Position numbers and translations under genes: made by a program. Below the pieces are notes generated by a model. The model saw only the letters and a program-made list of their open reading frames with translations. It did not search any database and had not been told where the DNA came from. Below are positions 15,496 to 24,424 of a stretch of DNA of 64,000 bases, one piece after another; the stretch's first letter is position 1, and every line of letters begins with the position of its first letter. Origin of the DNA: JADZFO01 sp964512635 (GTDB lineage Bacteria; 4484-113; JAFGCY01); assembly GCA_964512635.1 (NCBI GenBank), contig CAZEJB010000011.1:42671-106670 (forward strand), read 5' to 3'.

Positions 15496-17322
15496 CTACT
15501 TCTTCAGGCTCCCGGGCTTGGTCAGGCGGCGCGGAGCCAAAGCGCTCTTCAGCTCGCTGTCTGTCATCAGCGCTGTGCCGTCGGCCTTCTTCGCATTCCT
15601 GAGCTCGTCCATGATCGGCGTGCCGTTCTTGACCGCCTTCTTCACGATATCCGCCGCCGCCGAGTAGCCGATGATCGGGTTCAGCACGGTGGCCAGGCCA
15701 TAGCTGGCTTCGAAGTACTGCCGCGCGCGCTCCTCGTTCGCCGTGATCCCGCGCACACAGCGCTCGGCCACCACCCGCATGCTGGAGGTCAAGATAGTTT
15801 GCATGTGCAGCAGGTCGAAGGCGATCAGCGGCATCATCACGTTAAGCTGGAACTGCCCCGCCTGGGCAGCTCCGCAGACGGCGGTGTCCATGCCGATGAC
15901 CTGGTAGCAGACCATGTTCAGCATCTCAAGCATCACCGGGTTGACCTTGCCCGGCATGATGCTTGAGCCCGGCTGCACCGGCGGCAGGTTGATCTCGGCG
16001 ATGCCGCTGGTCGGGCCGGAGCTCATCAGGCGCAGGTCGTTGGCGATGCGGTTCAGGTCCACCGCCAGCGCGCGCAGGGCGCTGCTGAGTCCCAGCTGGT
16101 CGGCCATGGAGTTGTGCATCTCGATGATGTTCGCCGGGTTGCCGATAGCGAAGCCCAGCTGCTTCCAGAGCTGCGCCGCCACCTTCTTGCTGTAGCGCGG
16201 GTCGGAGTTCATCCCGGTGCCGACCGCCGTGCCGCCCAGGCCGATGGCGCTCAGGCGGCTGGGCTGCTCCTTGAGGCGCTGACGCGCCTTGGCCAGACAG
16301 TCGGCGAAGGCCACGAATACCTGGCCAAGGGTGATCGGCGTGGCATCCTGCAGGTGCGTGCGCCCGGTGGTGATGATGTCGCGGAACTCGCGGCCGCGGG
16401 AGTTGAATTCGTGGATCAGGAGCTCCAGCGCGACCAGTGTCTTGGGCAGCGCCATCAGGTTGCTCAGGCGGATCGCCGTGGGCATGGTGTCGTTGGTGCT
16501 CTGGGCCATGTTGACATGGTCGTTGGGGTTGACGAAGCGGTAGTCGCCGCGCGCCCGCATCGCCTCCTCCGGCGCGAAGAGCTCGTTGGCCAGGTTGGCG
16601 ATTACCTCGTTGGTGTTCATATTGAAGCTGGTCCCGGCACCGGCCTGGTAGACATCCACCACCCACTGGCTGCGCAGGGCCGCCGCCCGGCGGCGCACTT
16701 CGGGGTCGGAGCTGGGCTGGCCCTTGGCATCGAGGCCCAGGATGATGTCGCAGGCCGTGACGATGGCGTCGCGGCGCGGCTTGTCCAGCATCTCCAGTTC
16801 GTGGTTGACGATGGCCGCGGCCTTCTTGATCTGCACATAGGCATCGATCAGCAGGCCATTGCCAGCGGCGGGGTGCGCGGCGGTCATGCCGGAGATCGGG
16901 AAGTTGTCCACTGCGCGGGCGGCCTGCACGCCGTAATAGGCGCCCGCCGGCACGGCCAGCTCGCCCAGCGAGTCCTTCTCGATGCGCGTAGCTCCGCTGA
17001 CGCTGTGGCTCAGGGCGTAGTCACCGGCGGCCTTGTCGGCAGCTTTGGCCGCGGTCTTGCCGACAGTCTTGGCTTCGGGTTTCGCCGCCAGCTTGGACGC
17101 CACCTTGGATGCAGCTTTGTCGGCCTTGCGGGCGCTGCGCGCCGCCGGCGGAGCTTCTGCGTCGATGTGCATCTCGGACAATTTGTCGGCGCTGCGGGCG
17201 GCCAGCTTTTTGCTGCCCTTGCCGGCCTTGGTGTCCTTCGCCGCGCCGCTGGCGCCGGCCTCCATCGTCCTGCCTGCGGTCTTCTGGGTTGATGCCTTTT
17301 GGGTAGCCTTCTTGGCGGCCAT
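15496..17322 (-). CDS. aspA: Aspartate ammonia-lyase with a Lys/Ala-rich N-terminal extension
   Basis: A 608-residue member of the fumarase/aspartase superfamily. The core begins near residue 112 (RIEKDSLGELAVPAGAYYGV), which matches aspartases better than fumarases. The catalytic loop signature GSSIMPGKVNP lies near residue 450, and ITANEE in the C-terminal domain supports aspartase. It would reversibly convert L-aspartate to fumarate and ammonia in a cytosolic homotetramer. The first ~110 residues are unusual: low-complexity KA/AK repeats (KAASKVASKLAAKPEAK) like histone H1 or AlgP tails, absent from normal ~470-residue aspartases. GGAG precedes ATG 17322, and a possible -10 TAAAAT lies at 17367-17362. 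Confidence 0.88.
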   Translation of the reverse strand: MAAKKATQKASTQKTAGRTMEAGASGAAKDTKAGKGSKKLAARSADKLSEMHIDAEAPPAARSARKADKAASKVASKLAAKPEAKTVGKTAAKAADKAAGDYALSHSVSGATRIEKDSLGELAVPAGAYYGVQAARAVDNFPISGMTAAHPAAGNGLLIDAYVQIKKAAAIVNHELEMLDKPRRDAIVTACDIILGLDAKGQPSSDPEVRRRAAALRSQWVVDVYQAGAGTSFNMNTNEVIANLANELFAPEEAMRARGDYRFVNPNDHVNMAQSTNDTMPTAIRLSNLMALPKTLVALELLIHEFNSRGREFRDIITTGRTHLQDATPITLGQVFVAFADCLAKARQRLKEQPSRLSAIGLGGTAVGTGMNSDPRYSKKVAAQLWKQLGFAIGNPANIIEMHNSMADQLGLSSALRALAVDLNRIANDLRLMSSGPTSGIAEINLPPVQPGSSIMPGKVNPVMLEMLNMVCYQVIGMDTAVCGAAQAGQFQLNVMMPLIAFDLLHMQTILTSSMRVVAERCVRGITANEERARQYFEASYGLATVLNPIIGYSAAADIVKKAVKNGTPIMDELRNAKKADGTALMTDSELKSALAPRRLTKPGSLKK

Positions 17323-17531
17323 GATTGTGCTCCGTTTGCCCCGCGGGGCTGAGGTGCAGCTATTTTAGCCCCGGCACAACCGTTAGGGCCAGCCAAGGTG
17401 GATGATGTAGTGGACAAGAGAGGAGGAGACTGGCTGGAGAAGGTACTTATGTGGTCGCGTGCTTTACGCGCATACCTAGTCTGGCCAACAAGGGGAGCTT
17501 GTAGCATGCAGGTTAGTGGTTCAGGGGGGCA

Positions 17532-17819
17532 TCACGGACACTCTGGCAAGCTAAGCAGATTGTCGGGCGTATCGGCATCTGCCTGAGTACGCAAGTACTT
17601 ATGGCCAGCCGCACTAATGCCGATTACCACCCACACCGAGTGGGAACCAACGGACACATAAAATCGCCACTTGTCTGTCTCAATCCCCAATATCGCTGCT
17701 GTCACAGTAAGTTTCCATCTACTACCGTCTGCGTTCAGGCCACCCACATGGGAGATCCGCTCATAAGGGCTAGTTCTGTCCTGCTTGTTGATACATCTAA
17801 TTTGAAGGTCTTGTGCCAT
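17532..17819 (-). CDS. DUF3892 domain protein
   Basis: 95 residues matching the DUF3892 pattern throughout: RCINKQDRTSPYERISHVGG near the N-terminus, a central FYVSVG..VWVVIG and the closing NLLSLPECP. The family has no established function; members are often sporadic and near mobile or defence genes. GGAGG lies 6 nt before ATG 17819 and a TATGAT box at 17847-17842 may be its -10. It lies 165 bp downstream of the OLD-family gene on the same strand, within a patch of visibly lower GC. Confidence 0.8.
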   Translation of the reverse strand: MAQDLQIRCINKQDRTSPYERISHVGGLNADGSRWKLTVTAAILGIETDKWRFYVSVGSHSVWVVIGISAAGHKYLRTQADADTPDNLLSLPECP

Positions 17820-17863
17820 GATCTGCCTCCATCACATTCCCATCATAGCATAGGACTACTACT

Positions 17864-17916
17864 TAATCCTCAAGAAAAATCCAATCCTAAAATTGGTCAG
17901 AGGTGCTTGAGGATTA
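17864..17916. repeat. Nested inverted repeat between the OLD-family and DUF3892 genes
   Basis: TAATCCTCAAG (17864-17874) is the exact reverse complement of CTTGAGGATTA (17906-17916). Inside the loop a second stem, CCAAT (17881-17885) with ATTGG (17892-17896), closes a 6-nt loop. It lacks integron attC core sites. It could be a transcription attenuator or a protein-binding site. Confidence 0.6.
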
Positions 17917-17983
17917 GGTTCAAAAAATGCGTGCTACGCCTTTCTTGTACATTAAGCTAGCGAATCCTTGTACTCGATATTCG

Positions 17984-19936
17984 TTAGTCCTCTAACAGTT
18001 TGTTAACAGTCTTGAACATTATCTCAAAACGATCCAGCGCAGACGTAAGGGTAGGCATACTACTCGGTACAGTGTGAATGTGCTGCAATAAGAAATATGC
18101 CGGAGTAAAGTGATCGAACTCTGGAGCCTCGGGAGGCATTATCGCGAATCGACTTTCAACATACTTGGCGGCAAGTAGGTCTCCGGGAACCTCTTCTGGT
18201 AGGGCAATGGAAGTTGTTGAGTCTAGCTCATAACAGCTATTCACAAGACTCAGATAGTTGTCCAACCCAATGACATCTTCGATGTCCGCAAATCTTTGGT
18301 CGCAAAATTCATTGACGGAAAATACATGACCAGCATTGAGAACTTGACTCTCCTTCAGAGTTCTGAGCTTCGTCAGATCACCCTCATGAAGATCTGTTAG
18401 TACAGCAATGTGTAATCTATTACCGTAGAAAAGCGATACAAATGACGCAACCTTGTCAATTCCTCCCGAAGGACACAGCACCCACCTCTTATCTAGACCG
18501 ACACGCCCTTCTTTTCTAAGAAGACTCGTAAACACCTGCAAATAGAGAATATCGCTCGGTCCCTCCAAGATCAATGTGTGCTTTCCTACGAAGAGCGTTT
18601 GGCTTATATCATAGCCCATCGCAGCTTGGAGTGGAAACACAGATTCTCTATCGGTCTGCAATACATCTGCTGAAACCTTGGTGCCCAACACTTCGCTATT
18701 GGGGCCAGTCTTGTCTTCCACGACTCTAACCGCATCCAATCTGTCGGGGTCAATAATGAAAGGACTATGAGTTGTGAAAATAACTTGATAGTCTCCTAGT
18801 TTTTCACGCATGTAGCGGAGAAGATCTGCTTGTGCGGATGCATGCAGGCTAAGTCCTGGTTCATCCAACATAATCACAAGTTCTTCACCATACTGCTTTC
18901 GAATTTGGGAAAACCACACTAGGAAGGAAAAGAACCAAATAAAGCCAGTACTCCTGTCATCAAAGGGGACAGAGACTTGGTGTCGTTGATTCTTGATCCG
19001 AGTATGAAACACCTTACCAGAGTTAAACGGCGCAGGATCTTTGCTCATGCCTTCCAGGAATTCAAACTTAACAGAGATATGCTTATTTTGACTCCAGTAT
19101 TGCAGAATATCGGTACTTAGTCTATTTTCGATGGCCTCTAACCGAGCAATGAGATCCTCTGTATCGCGGATGGACTCAATGGCAGTGAAGTCTGTGCCGG
19201 CCTGCTTCATCAGGGCGAGAAATACTCGATCATTTGGCGTAAAATGTACACCCTGAGTTTTCTTGCGCTTCAACTCTTCAAGGGCAACTCTTCCCTCCAA
19301 ACGGTAATAGTCTGCGAAATACAGGAATCTCGGCATCATCTTTTCAAGTATCTCGATAACTGCCGCTTCAGCAGATCCACTGGGAAAGTGCTTGCTCAAA
19401 GTAGCTAACAGAGCTGTTTCCTTTTCCGACCTATCCGATCGATCCATAAGTGACTTGGTCAAGGCAGAAATTGTTGCAGCACCCTTATATTTGTTTTTTT
19501 CAGGACCAGGAAAGGCAGCCGAGTTTACGTAATGTTCTACTAGTCCAGATTGGTTAATATTCAATGACCAAGTGTTTCTGTTGGTGAATCCACGGTTAAC
19601 AGTGACCTCGTTCGTCAAAAGCGTATTTGGAATGTAGTCAGCATCAATCTGGGCAAGCTCTGACTCCGTTAGCGCAAAAGTCACTGAGAGAACTCTCTCG
19701 CTCTCCGCGTTCTGGATCAGTCTTTCAAACTCATCGTATTTCTTTCGAGGATACTCTTTAGGATCAAAATTCTCTTCGCCCTCAACGTCTGGGTTTAGGC
19801 GATACAACGCCTTCAGTATGGCGCTCTTGCCAGACTCATTCTTGCCTACCAAACACGTGATGTTCTCGTCCAACGAGAAGCTACCTGAATCCTCAACGCA
19901 CTTGAAGTTCGTTACCTGGACACTCTTGATTCTCAT
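17984..19936 (-). CDS. OLD-family AAA ATPase with C-terminal TOPRIM nuclease-like domain
   Basis: 650 residues. The N-terminal SMC/ABC-like ATPase starts at residue 2 (RIKSVQVTNFKC); Walker A is GKNESGKS (31-38). An insertion follows, then a signature-like STGFIWFFSF and Walker B IMLDEPGLSLHA, with FTTHSPFIID. The TOPRIM part has LILEGPSDILYL (acidic motif 1) and VLTDLHEGD, where the usual DxD is altered to DxH. OLD proteins are DNA nucleases acting in phage defence or repair. Solitary OLD is class 1-like, as no UvrD-type helicase follows. ATG 19936 is chosen because GGAGGA sits 6 nt before it; a GTG lies two codons upstream. GC is clearly below that of flanking genes, suggesting horizontal transfer. 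Confidence 0.82.
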   Translation of the reverse strand: MRIKSVQVTNFKCVEDSGSFSLDENITCLVGKNESGKSAILKALYRLNPDVEGEENFDPKEYPRKKYDEFERLIQNAESERVLSVTFALTESELAQIDADYIPNTLLTNEVTVNRGFTNRNTWSLNINQSGLVEHYVNSAAFPGPEKNKYKGAATISALTKSLMDRSDRSEKETALLATLSKHFPSGSAEAAVIEILEKMMPRFLYFADYYRLEGRVALEELKRKKTQGVHFTPNDRVFLALMKQAGTDFTAIESIRDTEDLIARLEAIENRLSTDILQYWSQNKHISVKFEFLEGMSKDPAPFNSGKVFHTRIKNQRHQVSVPFDDRSTGFIWFFSFLVWFSQIRKQYGEELVIMLDEPGLSLHASAQADLLRYMREKLGDYQVIFTTHSPFIIDPDRLDAVRVVEDKTGPNSEVLGTKVSADVLQTDRESVFPLQAAMGYDISQTLFVGKHTLILEGPSDILYLQVFTSLLRKEGRVGLDKRWVLCPSGGIDKVASFVSLFYGNRLHIAVLTDLHEGDLTKLRTLKESQVLNAGHVFSVNEFCDQRFADIEDVIGLDNYLSLVNSCYELDSTTSIALPEEVPGDLLAAKYVESRFAIMPPEAPEFDHFTPAYFLLQHIHTVPSSMPTLTSALDRFEIMFKTVNKLLED

Positions 19937-19953
19937 ATGCACTCCTCCGCGAC

Positions 19954-19982
19954 ATTGTAGGACGAGCTCACAAAAACGTCAA
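19954..19982 (-). promoter_or_regulatory. Promoter of the OLD-family gene
   Basis: On the minus strand TTGACG (19982-19977), a 17-bp spacer and TACAAT (19959-19954) lie about 18 nt before the start codon. Confidence 0.7.
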
Positions 19983-20001
19983 ATTGTGCATAGATTTACC
20001 C

Positions 20002-20007
20002 TACAAT
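20002..20007 (+). promoter_or_regulatory. -10 box TACAAT, leaderless arrangement
   Basis: TACAAT is followed by exactly 6 nt and then ATG 20014, with no SD. No clear -35 is seen at 16-18 bp upstream. Confidence 0.55.
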
Positions 20008-20013
20008 CCCCAC

Positions 20014-20679
20014 ATGTCCGAACACGGTGGACAGGAGTTCAGCCTCGCGCGCTTCGAGGCCTTTTCCGACGGCGTCTTCACCGTCGCGCTGACCCTGCTG
20101 GTCATCGAGATCCGCGTGCCGGATCTGCATGGCCTGGCCTGGCAGGCGGCCCTGGCGAAGCTCTGGGAGCTCTGGCCGCAGTTCGTCTCCTTCTTCGCCA
20201 GCTTTATCGTGATCGGCATCGTCTGGGTCAACCACCACGCGATGAGCCACTTCCTGCGCCGGGTCAACCGCACGATGCTGCTGCTTAACCTGCTGTTGCT
20301 GGGGACCATCGTGCTGGTGCCCTTCGCCACCGCGCTGCTGGGCGACTACCCCACCGACCGCGTGGCCTGCGCCTTTTATGGCTTCACGCTGCTGCTGATG
20401 GCCGGGGCCTGCAACATCCTCTGGGACCTGCTGGTTGTGCAGTACATCCGCCCGCTGGGCCTGCTGTCGCCCGAGGTGCTGCGCCGCGCGCACCTGCGCA
20501 ACCGCATGGGCGTAGTGACCTACATCATCGCGATTGCTGTGTCGATCTTCTACCCACCCGCCGCGCTGTGCCTCTACAGCGCTATCGCCCTGCTCTACCT
20601 GATCCCCGGCGAGATCGACAAGGAGCTGAAGCGCCGCAGCGCGGATGCCCAGCAGGGCGACGTGATCAACGCCAGCTAG
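20014..20679 (+). CDS. TMEM175/DUF1211-family membrane protein (predicted K+ channel)
   Basis: 221 residues with six hydrophobic segments. The family hallmark RxxxFSDG is present at residues 13-20 (RFEAFSDG), at the start of TM1. Bacterial TMEM175 proteins form tetrameric potassium-permeable channels in which hydrophobic residues of TM1 form the filter. A FIVIGIVWVNHH segment in TM3 is also typical. Only one TMEM175 repeat is present, the bacterial form. The leaderless start follows TACAAT. It is divergent from the OLD-family gene. Confidence 0.88.
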   Translation: MSEHGGQEFSLARFEAFSDGVFTVALTLLVIEIRVPDLHGLAWQAALAKLWELWPQFVSFFASFIVIGIVWVNHHAMSHFLRRVNRTMLLLNLLLLGTIVLVPFATALLGDYPTDRVACAFYGFTLLLMAGACNILWDLLVVQYIRPLGLLSPEVLRRAHLRNRMGVVTYIIAIAVSIFYPPAALCLYSAIALLYLIPGEIDKELKRRSADAQQGDVINAS

Positions 20680-20781
20680 CGTTGTCACCCTTGCATAGAA
20701 TTTGACTACCAGTCCGTAACACGCGGCAAACAGAAGCGTCAAAGGTTATGATCTATTCAGCACTCCAGTAAACGGGGGAAG

Positions 20782-22845
20782 ATGATGCCCAGCCGACTGC
20801 GTATTCTGATAACTCTGAGCAGTACAACTCTGCTTTGCTTCGCCATGGCCATTCCCGCACTGGCTCAGCTGCGCTGGAGCAATGACCTGCCCACCGAGCC
20901 TTACCTGCCACAGCAGGCCGCGATGCCGCCGACCTGCTATGAGCCCTCGGCCCAAAGCCTGGAGCTGGACCGGGCAGCCAAAGAGAACTTGCATCGCCTC
21001 CGCCTCGAAGCAATCGGCCAGCACGCGCGTCCCTGGACTTTTTCAGGTGGGAAAAGCGAGCCCGGCGATAACTGGTACACCTGGGAGTACTTCAAGCTGG
21101 AGTTTGAGCCAGAATGGGAGGGGGATGCCCAGGACCTCAGCGAGATCCCCGGGAACGGCGCCCTCTGGATGGCTTGCCACTACTACTCCATCTCGACTCT
21201 GGACTTCAGCCCGCGGCTGCCGGAATTGATTGCCAGCGGCTTCTGGCCATTCAGCAGTTTTCGGCCAGGACTTGAGCCCTCGGCGCCAATCATCGACCTT
21301 GACAAGGCTAAGGGTCCCAAGAAACTGCTGAGAGTAAGCGAGGTCACCGAACAGGAAATCAACTCAGCGGTCTGGCTCACGATGGCCAGGGCGGACATTT
21401 TGCAGACATATTATGAAGATTTCTACGCCGGGAGACGTGCAAGCAGTGAAAAGAAGTCTCCTCGCAGTGCTTCAGAGCTCGGCAACCGCTGCGCCGAATT
21501 CTGGGTTAACCCCTTCACGGGCGAGTCCATGAAGGAGGGTACCCAGGCAGGTGATTACCGCATGTTTACGCCCCCTGAGCTTGAACACGACGGCTGGCTG
21601 GGAAGTATGTCGAGCCGCGGCGGGCTTCCCGCCGAGGCGCTGCCCTACCTAATGAGCGGCTATGGTCTTGGTGAGGGTGCGGACGCCCAAACTGTCGCTC
21701 AGCCTTCCTTCGGCCTGCTGTCGGACCTCGACCGCCTGGCCCAGCTTAATCTGATCGAATCGCGCTGCCGTTCCTGGAATCGAGAACTGCCTGGGCCGGG
21801 CTTCGTGCGCTTTGACTCCAACGGCCCGCGCCTGCCGGTGGAAAAGCTCCCTGCCGGCCGCGCCCTGGAGCTGGCCGCCGCCGCCTATGCCACCGCCACG
21901 CTGGACTTCACTGTCACGCCAGCCGAACTGCAGGCCGCCGGGTTCTGGCCCTACGAGACCATGCCGGAAAGCTGGATGAGCGATAACCTGATCTATGAGG
22001 TACGCGGCGGCACGGCGCTGAACTGGTACGGCTATAACCTCAGCCCCCAGGTGCAAAACCTGCCCTTCATGCCCAACTCAAGAGAGTGGTTGTTGTGGAT
22101 GCGGGCGCAGATCCTTAACGCCTTCCACGAGCAGTACTTCTTCTATCCGGTGCTGCAAAGCCGCTTCCCGGGAGATGATTACCCTGGTTACGAAGCCATG
22201 GCGCCGCGGCTGGCCGCCTTCTGGGTTAACCCACTGACCGACGCGCCCTTCAGCAGCGGCAGTGCCAAGGGCGAGCTGTCGGACTGGCCGGTCTCGACCT
22301 TCCAGCCGCAGTATGACGGTGCGAAGCTGGACTATGCCCTCGAAGTGCCGCATATCAACCTGTGCCAGAAGCTGCCAGCCTCGCCCAGCGGGCTGCCGGT
22401 GTTGCTGCGGCACTATCGCAGCGTTGATATCGAAGGCACGCCGCAGGCGGTCGAGTTCAGCATGAGCGTTGCCGGTAAACAGCACAGCGGCAGAGTGAGC
22501 TTTGTGTTTGATGGTCCGGCGACGCGGCTGGAGCAGACGCCGATGGATGACGGCTGGACCGAACTGGCACAGGGCGGCTGGCCCTGGGCCCCGATGAACT
22601 TCCGGACCCGCCGCAGCCGCGGCGTGTATGACGATGACGCCCAGTGGGGCTCTGGCATGCCTGGAGAGACACAGCCGCGCGTGCTCTTCGACGAACTGGC
22701 CCCGCTTTATGCCCGAGCCAGCCGTGAAAGCGCCCGCGACTATTCAGACTTCATCACGAACCTCGAGGTCGGCCAGGCCATCCTGCGTCGCCAGGATCCG
22801 TCGGAGCAGAAGCTGGTCGCTTCGGCGGGAGAATCAGATCAATAG
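20782..22845 (+). CDS. Secreted protein with an internal duplication, family unknown
   Basis: 687 residues. A signal peptide ends in PALA-Q (about residue 29). The mature protein contains two related halves of about 300 residues. Half one has SISTLDFSPRLPELIASGFW and CAEFWVNPFTGES. Half two has ATATLDFTVTPAELQAAGFW and LAAFWVNPLTDAP. No catalytic motif is evident. GGGGGAAG precedes ATG 20782, and TATGAT (20747-20752) may be the -10. It converges with the membrane-protein gene at 22855. Confidence 0.7.
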   Translation: MMPSRLRILITLSSTTLLCFAMAIPALAQLRWSNDLPTEPYLPQQAAMPPTCYEPSAQSLELDRAAKENLHRLRLEAIGQHARPWTFSGGKSEPGDNWYTWEYFKLEFEPEWEGDAQDLSEIPGNGALWMACHYYSISTLDFSPRLPELIASGFWPFSSFRPGLEPSAPIIDLDKAKGPKKLLRVSEVTEQEINSAVWLTMARADILQTYYEDFYAGRRASSEKKSPRSASELGNRCAEFWVNPFTGESMKEGTQAGDYRMFTPPELEHDGWLGSMSSRGGLPAEALPYLMSGYGLGEGADAQTVAQPSFGLLSDLDRLAQLNLIESRCRSWNRELPGPGFVRFDSNGPRLPVEKLPAGRALELAAAAYATATLDFTVTPAELQAAGFWPYETMPESWMSDNLIYEVRGGTALNWYGYNLSPQVQNLPFMPNSREWLLWMRAQILNAFHEQYFFYPVLQSRFPGDDYPGYEAMAPRLAAFWVNPLTDAPFSSGSAKGELSDWPVSTFQPQYDGAKLDYALEVPHINLCQKLPASPSGLPVLLRHYRSVDIEGTPQAVEFSMSVAGKQHSGRVSFVFDGPATRLEQTPMDDGWTELAQGGWPWAPMNFRTRRSRGVYDDDAQWGSGMPGETQPRVLFDELAPLYARASRESARDYSDFITNLEVGQAILRRQDPSEQKLVASAGESDQ

Positions 22846-22854
22846 CACATACGC

Positions 22855-23595
22855 CTAGTGCCTGGTATAGCTGGTCAGAAACTGGCCCTCCTGAGGCAGG
22901 GCAAAAACCAGGACATGTAGTATTCCGCTGCCGTCCGGTCTGGGAATAGCAATCAGCAGGCACTCGTCGCGGTAAACGGCATAGCGCAGCTTTGTATCGG
23001 TGCTGACCGGGCCGGCCCAGTGCCAGACTTCGCCATCGATGTGGCGGGCCGCCCGCGGGCTGAGGCCCAAATCGTGCAGCAAAAAGTGACGCAGGCTGGG
23101 GATTGGTGTTTCCCCCGGGCTGTTTTCCACGGTCACGAAGGCCTCACTGTCTTCAGGGAAGCTGCCTCCATACATGCCCGGCATCGGCCCTTCCAGGCGG
23201 TACATGGTCTCCAGCGCCTGCAGGCGCCCTTTTTGCTCCAGCCAGCCGCTGAACCCGTCGCAGTATTGATAGCTGTAAGGAACGCGATAGCGCCGGTGCA
23301 GCCCGCCGGCCAGGGTCAGGCGCTCGGAGCTGGCATATTCGGCTTCGCCCCGGCGGTAAAGGTCGGCAGTGTGCATAAAGCTTGCACAGTAAATCCAGGG
23401 ATAGGGCAGCAGTAGCAGGGCGGCGAGGGCCAGCAGACTGCGCCGCAGGGCGAGCAGGGTGATGCAGGCAAGGGAGATGACCAGGTTCAGAGGGAAGCTC
23501 AGCGCGAGCAACCATGCACTCGCAGTGCAGATCAGCAGCAGCGCGAGATCTCGCTTCCGCGCCGCACCATCGGGGACCGCGCCGGAACCGGCCAT
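22855..23595 (-). CDS. Membrane-anchored protein, unknown family
   Basis: 246 residues. Two or three adjacent hydrophobic segments near the N-terminus (DLALLLICTASAWLLALSF, LVISLACITLLAL, SLLALAALLLLPYPWIY) precede a soluble, Tyr/Gly-rich extracytoplasmic domain of about 165 residues with no recognised motif. TAGGCT (23607-23602) lies exactly 6 nt before ATG 23595 and no SD is present, fitting a leaderless transcript. Confidence 0.65.
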   Translation of the reverse strand: MAGSGAVPDGAARKRDLALLLICTASAWLLALSFPLNLVISLACITLLALRRSLLALAALLLLPYPWIYCASFMHTADLYRRGEAEYASSERLTLAGGLHRRYRVPYSYQYCDGFSGWLEQKGRLQALETMYRLEGPMPGMYGGSFPEDSEAFVTVENSPGETPIPSLRHFLLHDLGLSPRAARHIDGEVWHWAGPVSTDTKLRYAVYRDECLLIAIPRPDGSGILHVLVFALPQEGQFLTSYTRH

Positions 23596-23601
23596 AGCAA
23601 G

Positions 23602-23607
23602 AGCCTA
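23602..23607 (-). promoter_or_regulatory. -10-like TAGGCT, 6 nt before ATG 23595
   Basis: A TANNNT hexamer at the same 6-nt distance as other presumed leaderless genes in this window. The hexamer alone is a weak match to TATAAT. Confidence 0.35.
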
Positions 23608-23698
23608 ACACCTCGCCGCAAATGCTTCAAGCGTCTTACAGGATTTTGGCAAAGGCCATCCGTGAGACTTCGCAGCACGCCCGGCGGGTAGAATAGGC

Positions 23699-24418
23699 GT
23701 GTTGGAACGCAGCAACGAACAAGCCGCCCAGTGGGGTCCCGGATCGGCCGCCGCCGGCATGGCTGGCTGGATGCGCTCCGAGCAACTGGCCCATGCGCGG
23801 CGCTGGGTCAAGTTCCCGGCGACGATCCTTTTCGCGCTCTGCGTGCTGTGGCTGGTGCGCTGCTATATGCTGGAAAGCACGGACTGGTCCAACATCAAGA
23901 ACCAGATTGAGTCGCTTGGCGGCACCCTGTTTGTCCTGTTCAGCTATTTCGGGCTGCCGCTGGGCAGCGCCATTGCCGGCATTGGCCTGCTGACCCTGCA
24001 CCGCTGGGCCTATCCCCTGGCCGTGCTGCTGCCGCTCTATCCGATGGTCGAAATGACCGGGGCCAAGATCGTGCGCATCGGCTCCAAGTTCCACGAGTTC
24101 CACCAGAGCGCCGGGCTGCCCGGCGGGCCGAACACGACCAAGCTGGGCGACGGCCTGCTGGACTGCCTGCTGCTTCTGGGCGCCTGGGCCGCGATCGTGC
24201 TGATGTGGTACTACCTCTGGCGCTCCTGGACCTTCCTGGCCCCGGCCAAGGCGCACCGCAACCTGCATGACGGCGGTTTTGGCGCAGCACCCGCCCCCGG
24301 CAAAGCGCATGACGGTACCGTTCCCGAGGGCTTCAACACCGTTGCTGCCGTGGATGATGAGGGCGACGTCTGTTTCCTGCTGCCCGAGGTGCGTGAAGAG
24401 GGCAACGTCCGGCGCTAG
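23699..24418 (+). CDS. Integral membrane protein, about four TM segments, unknown family
   Basis: 239 residues. Hydrophobic stretches include ATILFALCVLWLVRCYML, GTLFVLFSYFGLPLGSAIAG, AYPLAVLLPLYPMVEMTG and LLLLGAWAAIVLMWYYLW, then a charged C-terminal tail. TAGAAT (23689-23694) lies 4 nt before GTG 23699 and 7 nt before an in-frame TTG at 23702, so either may be the start of a leaderless mRNA. Function unknown. Confidence 0.65.
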   Translation: MLERSNEQAAQWGPGSAAAGMAGWMRSEQLAHARRWVKFPATILFALCVLWLVRCYMLESTDWSNIKNQIESLGGTLFVLFSYFGLPLGSAIAGIGLLTLHRWAYPLAVLLPLYPMVEMTGAKIVRIGSKFHEFHQSAGLPGGPNTTKLGDGLLDCLLLLGAWAAIVLMWYYLWRSWTFLAPAKAHRNLHDGGFGAAPAPGKAHDGTVPEGFNTVAAVDDEGDVCFLLPEVREEGNVRR

Positions 24419-24424
24419 AAATCT

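Noticed and set aside
17398..17586. Possible 62-residue gene between aspA and the DUF3892 gene
   Set aside because: It overlaps the 3' end of the well-supported DUF3892 gene, has no signal or family features and starts without a convincing SD.
17864..17916. Integron attC site
   Set aside because: The inverted repeat lacks the GTTRRRY and RYYYAAC core sites, and no integrase is present.
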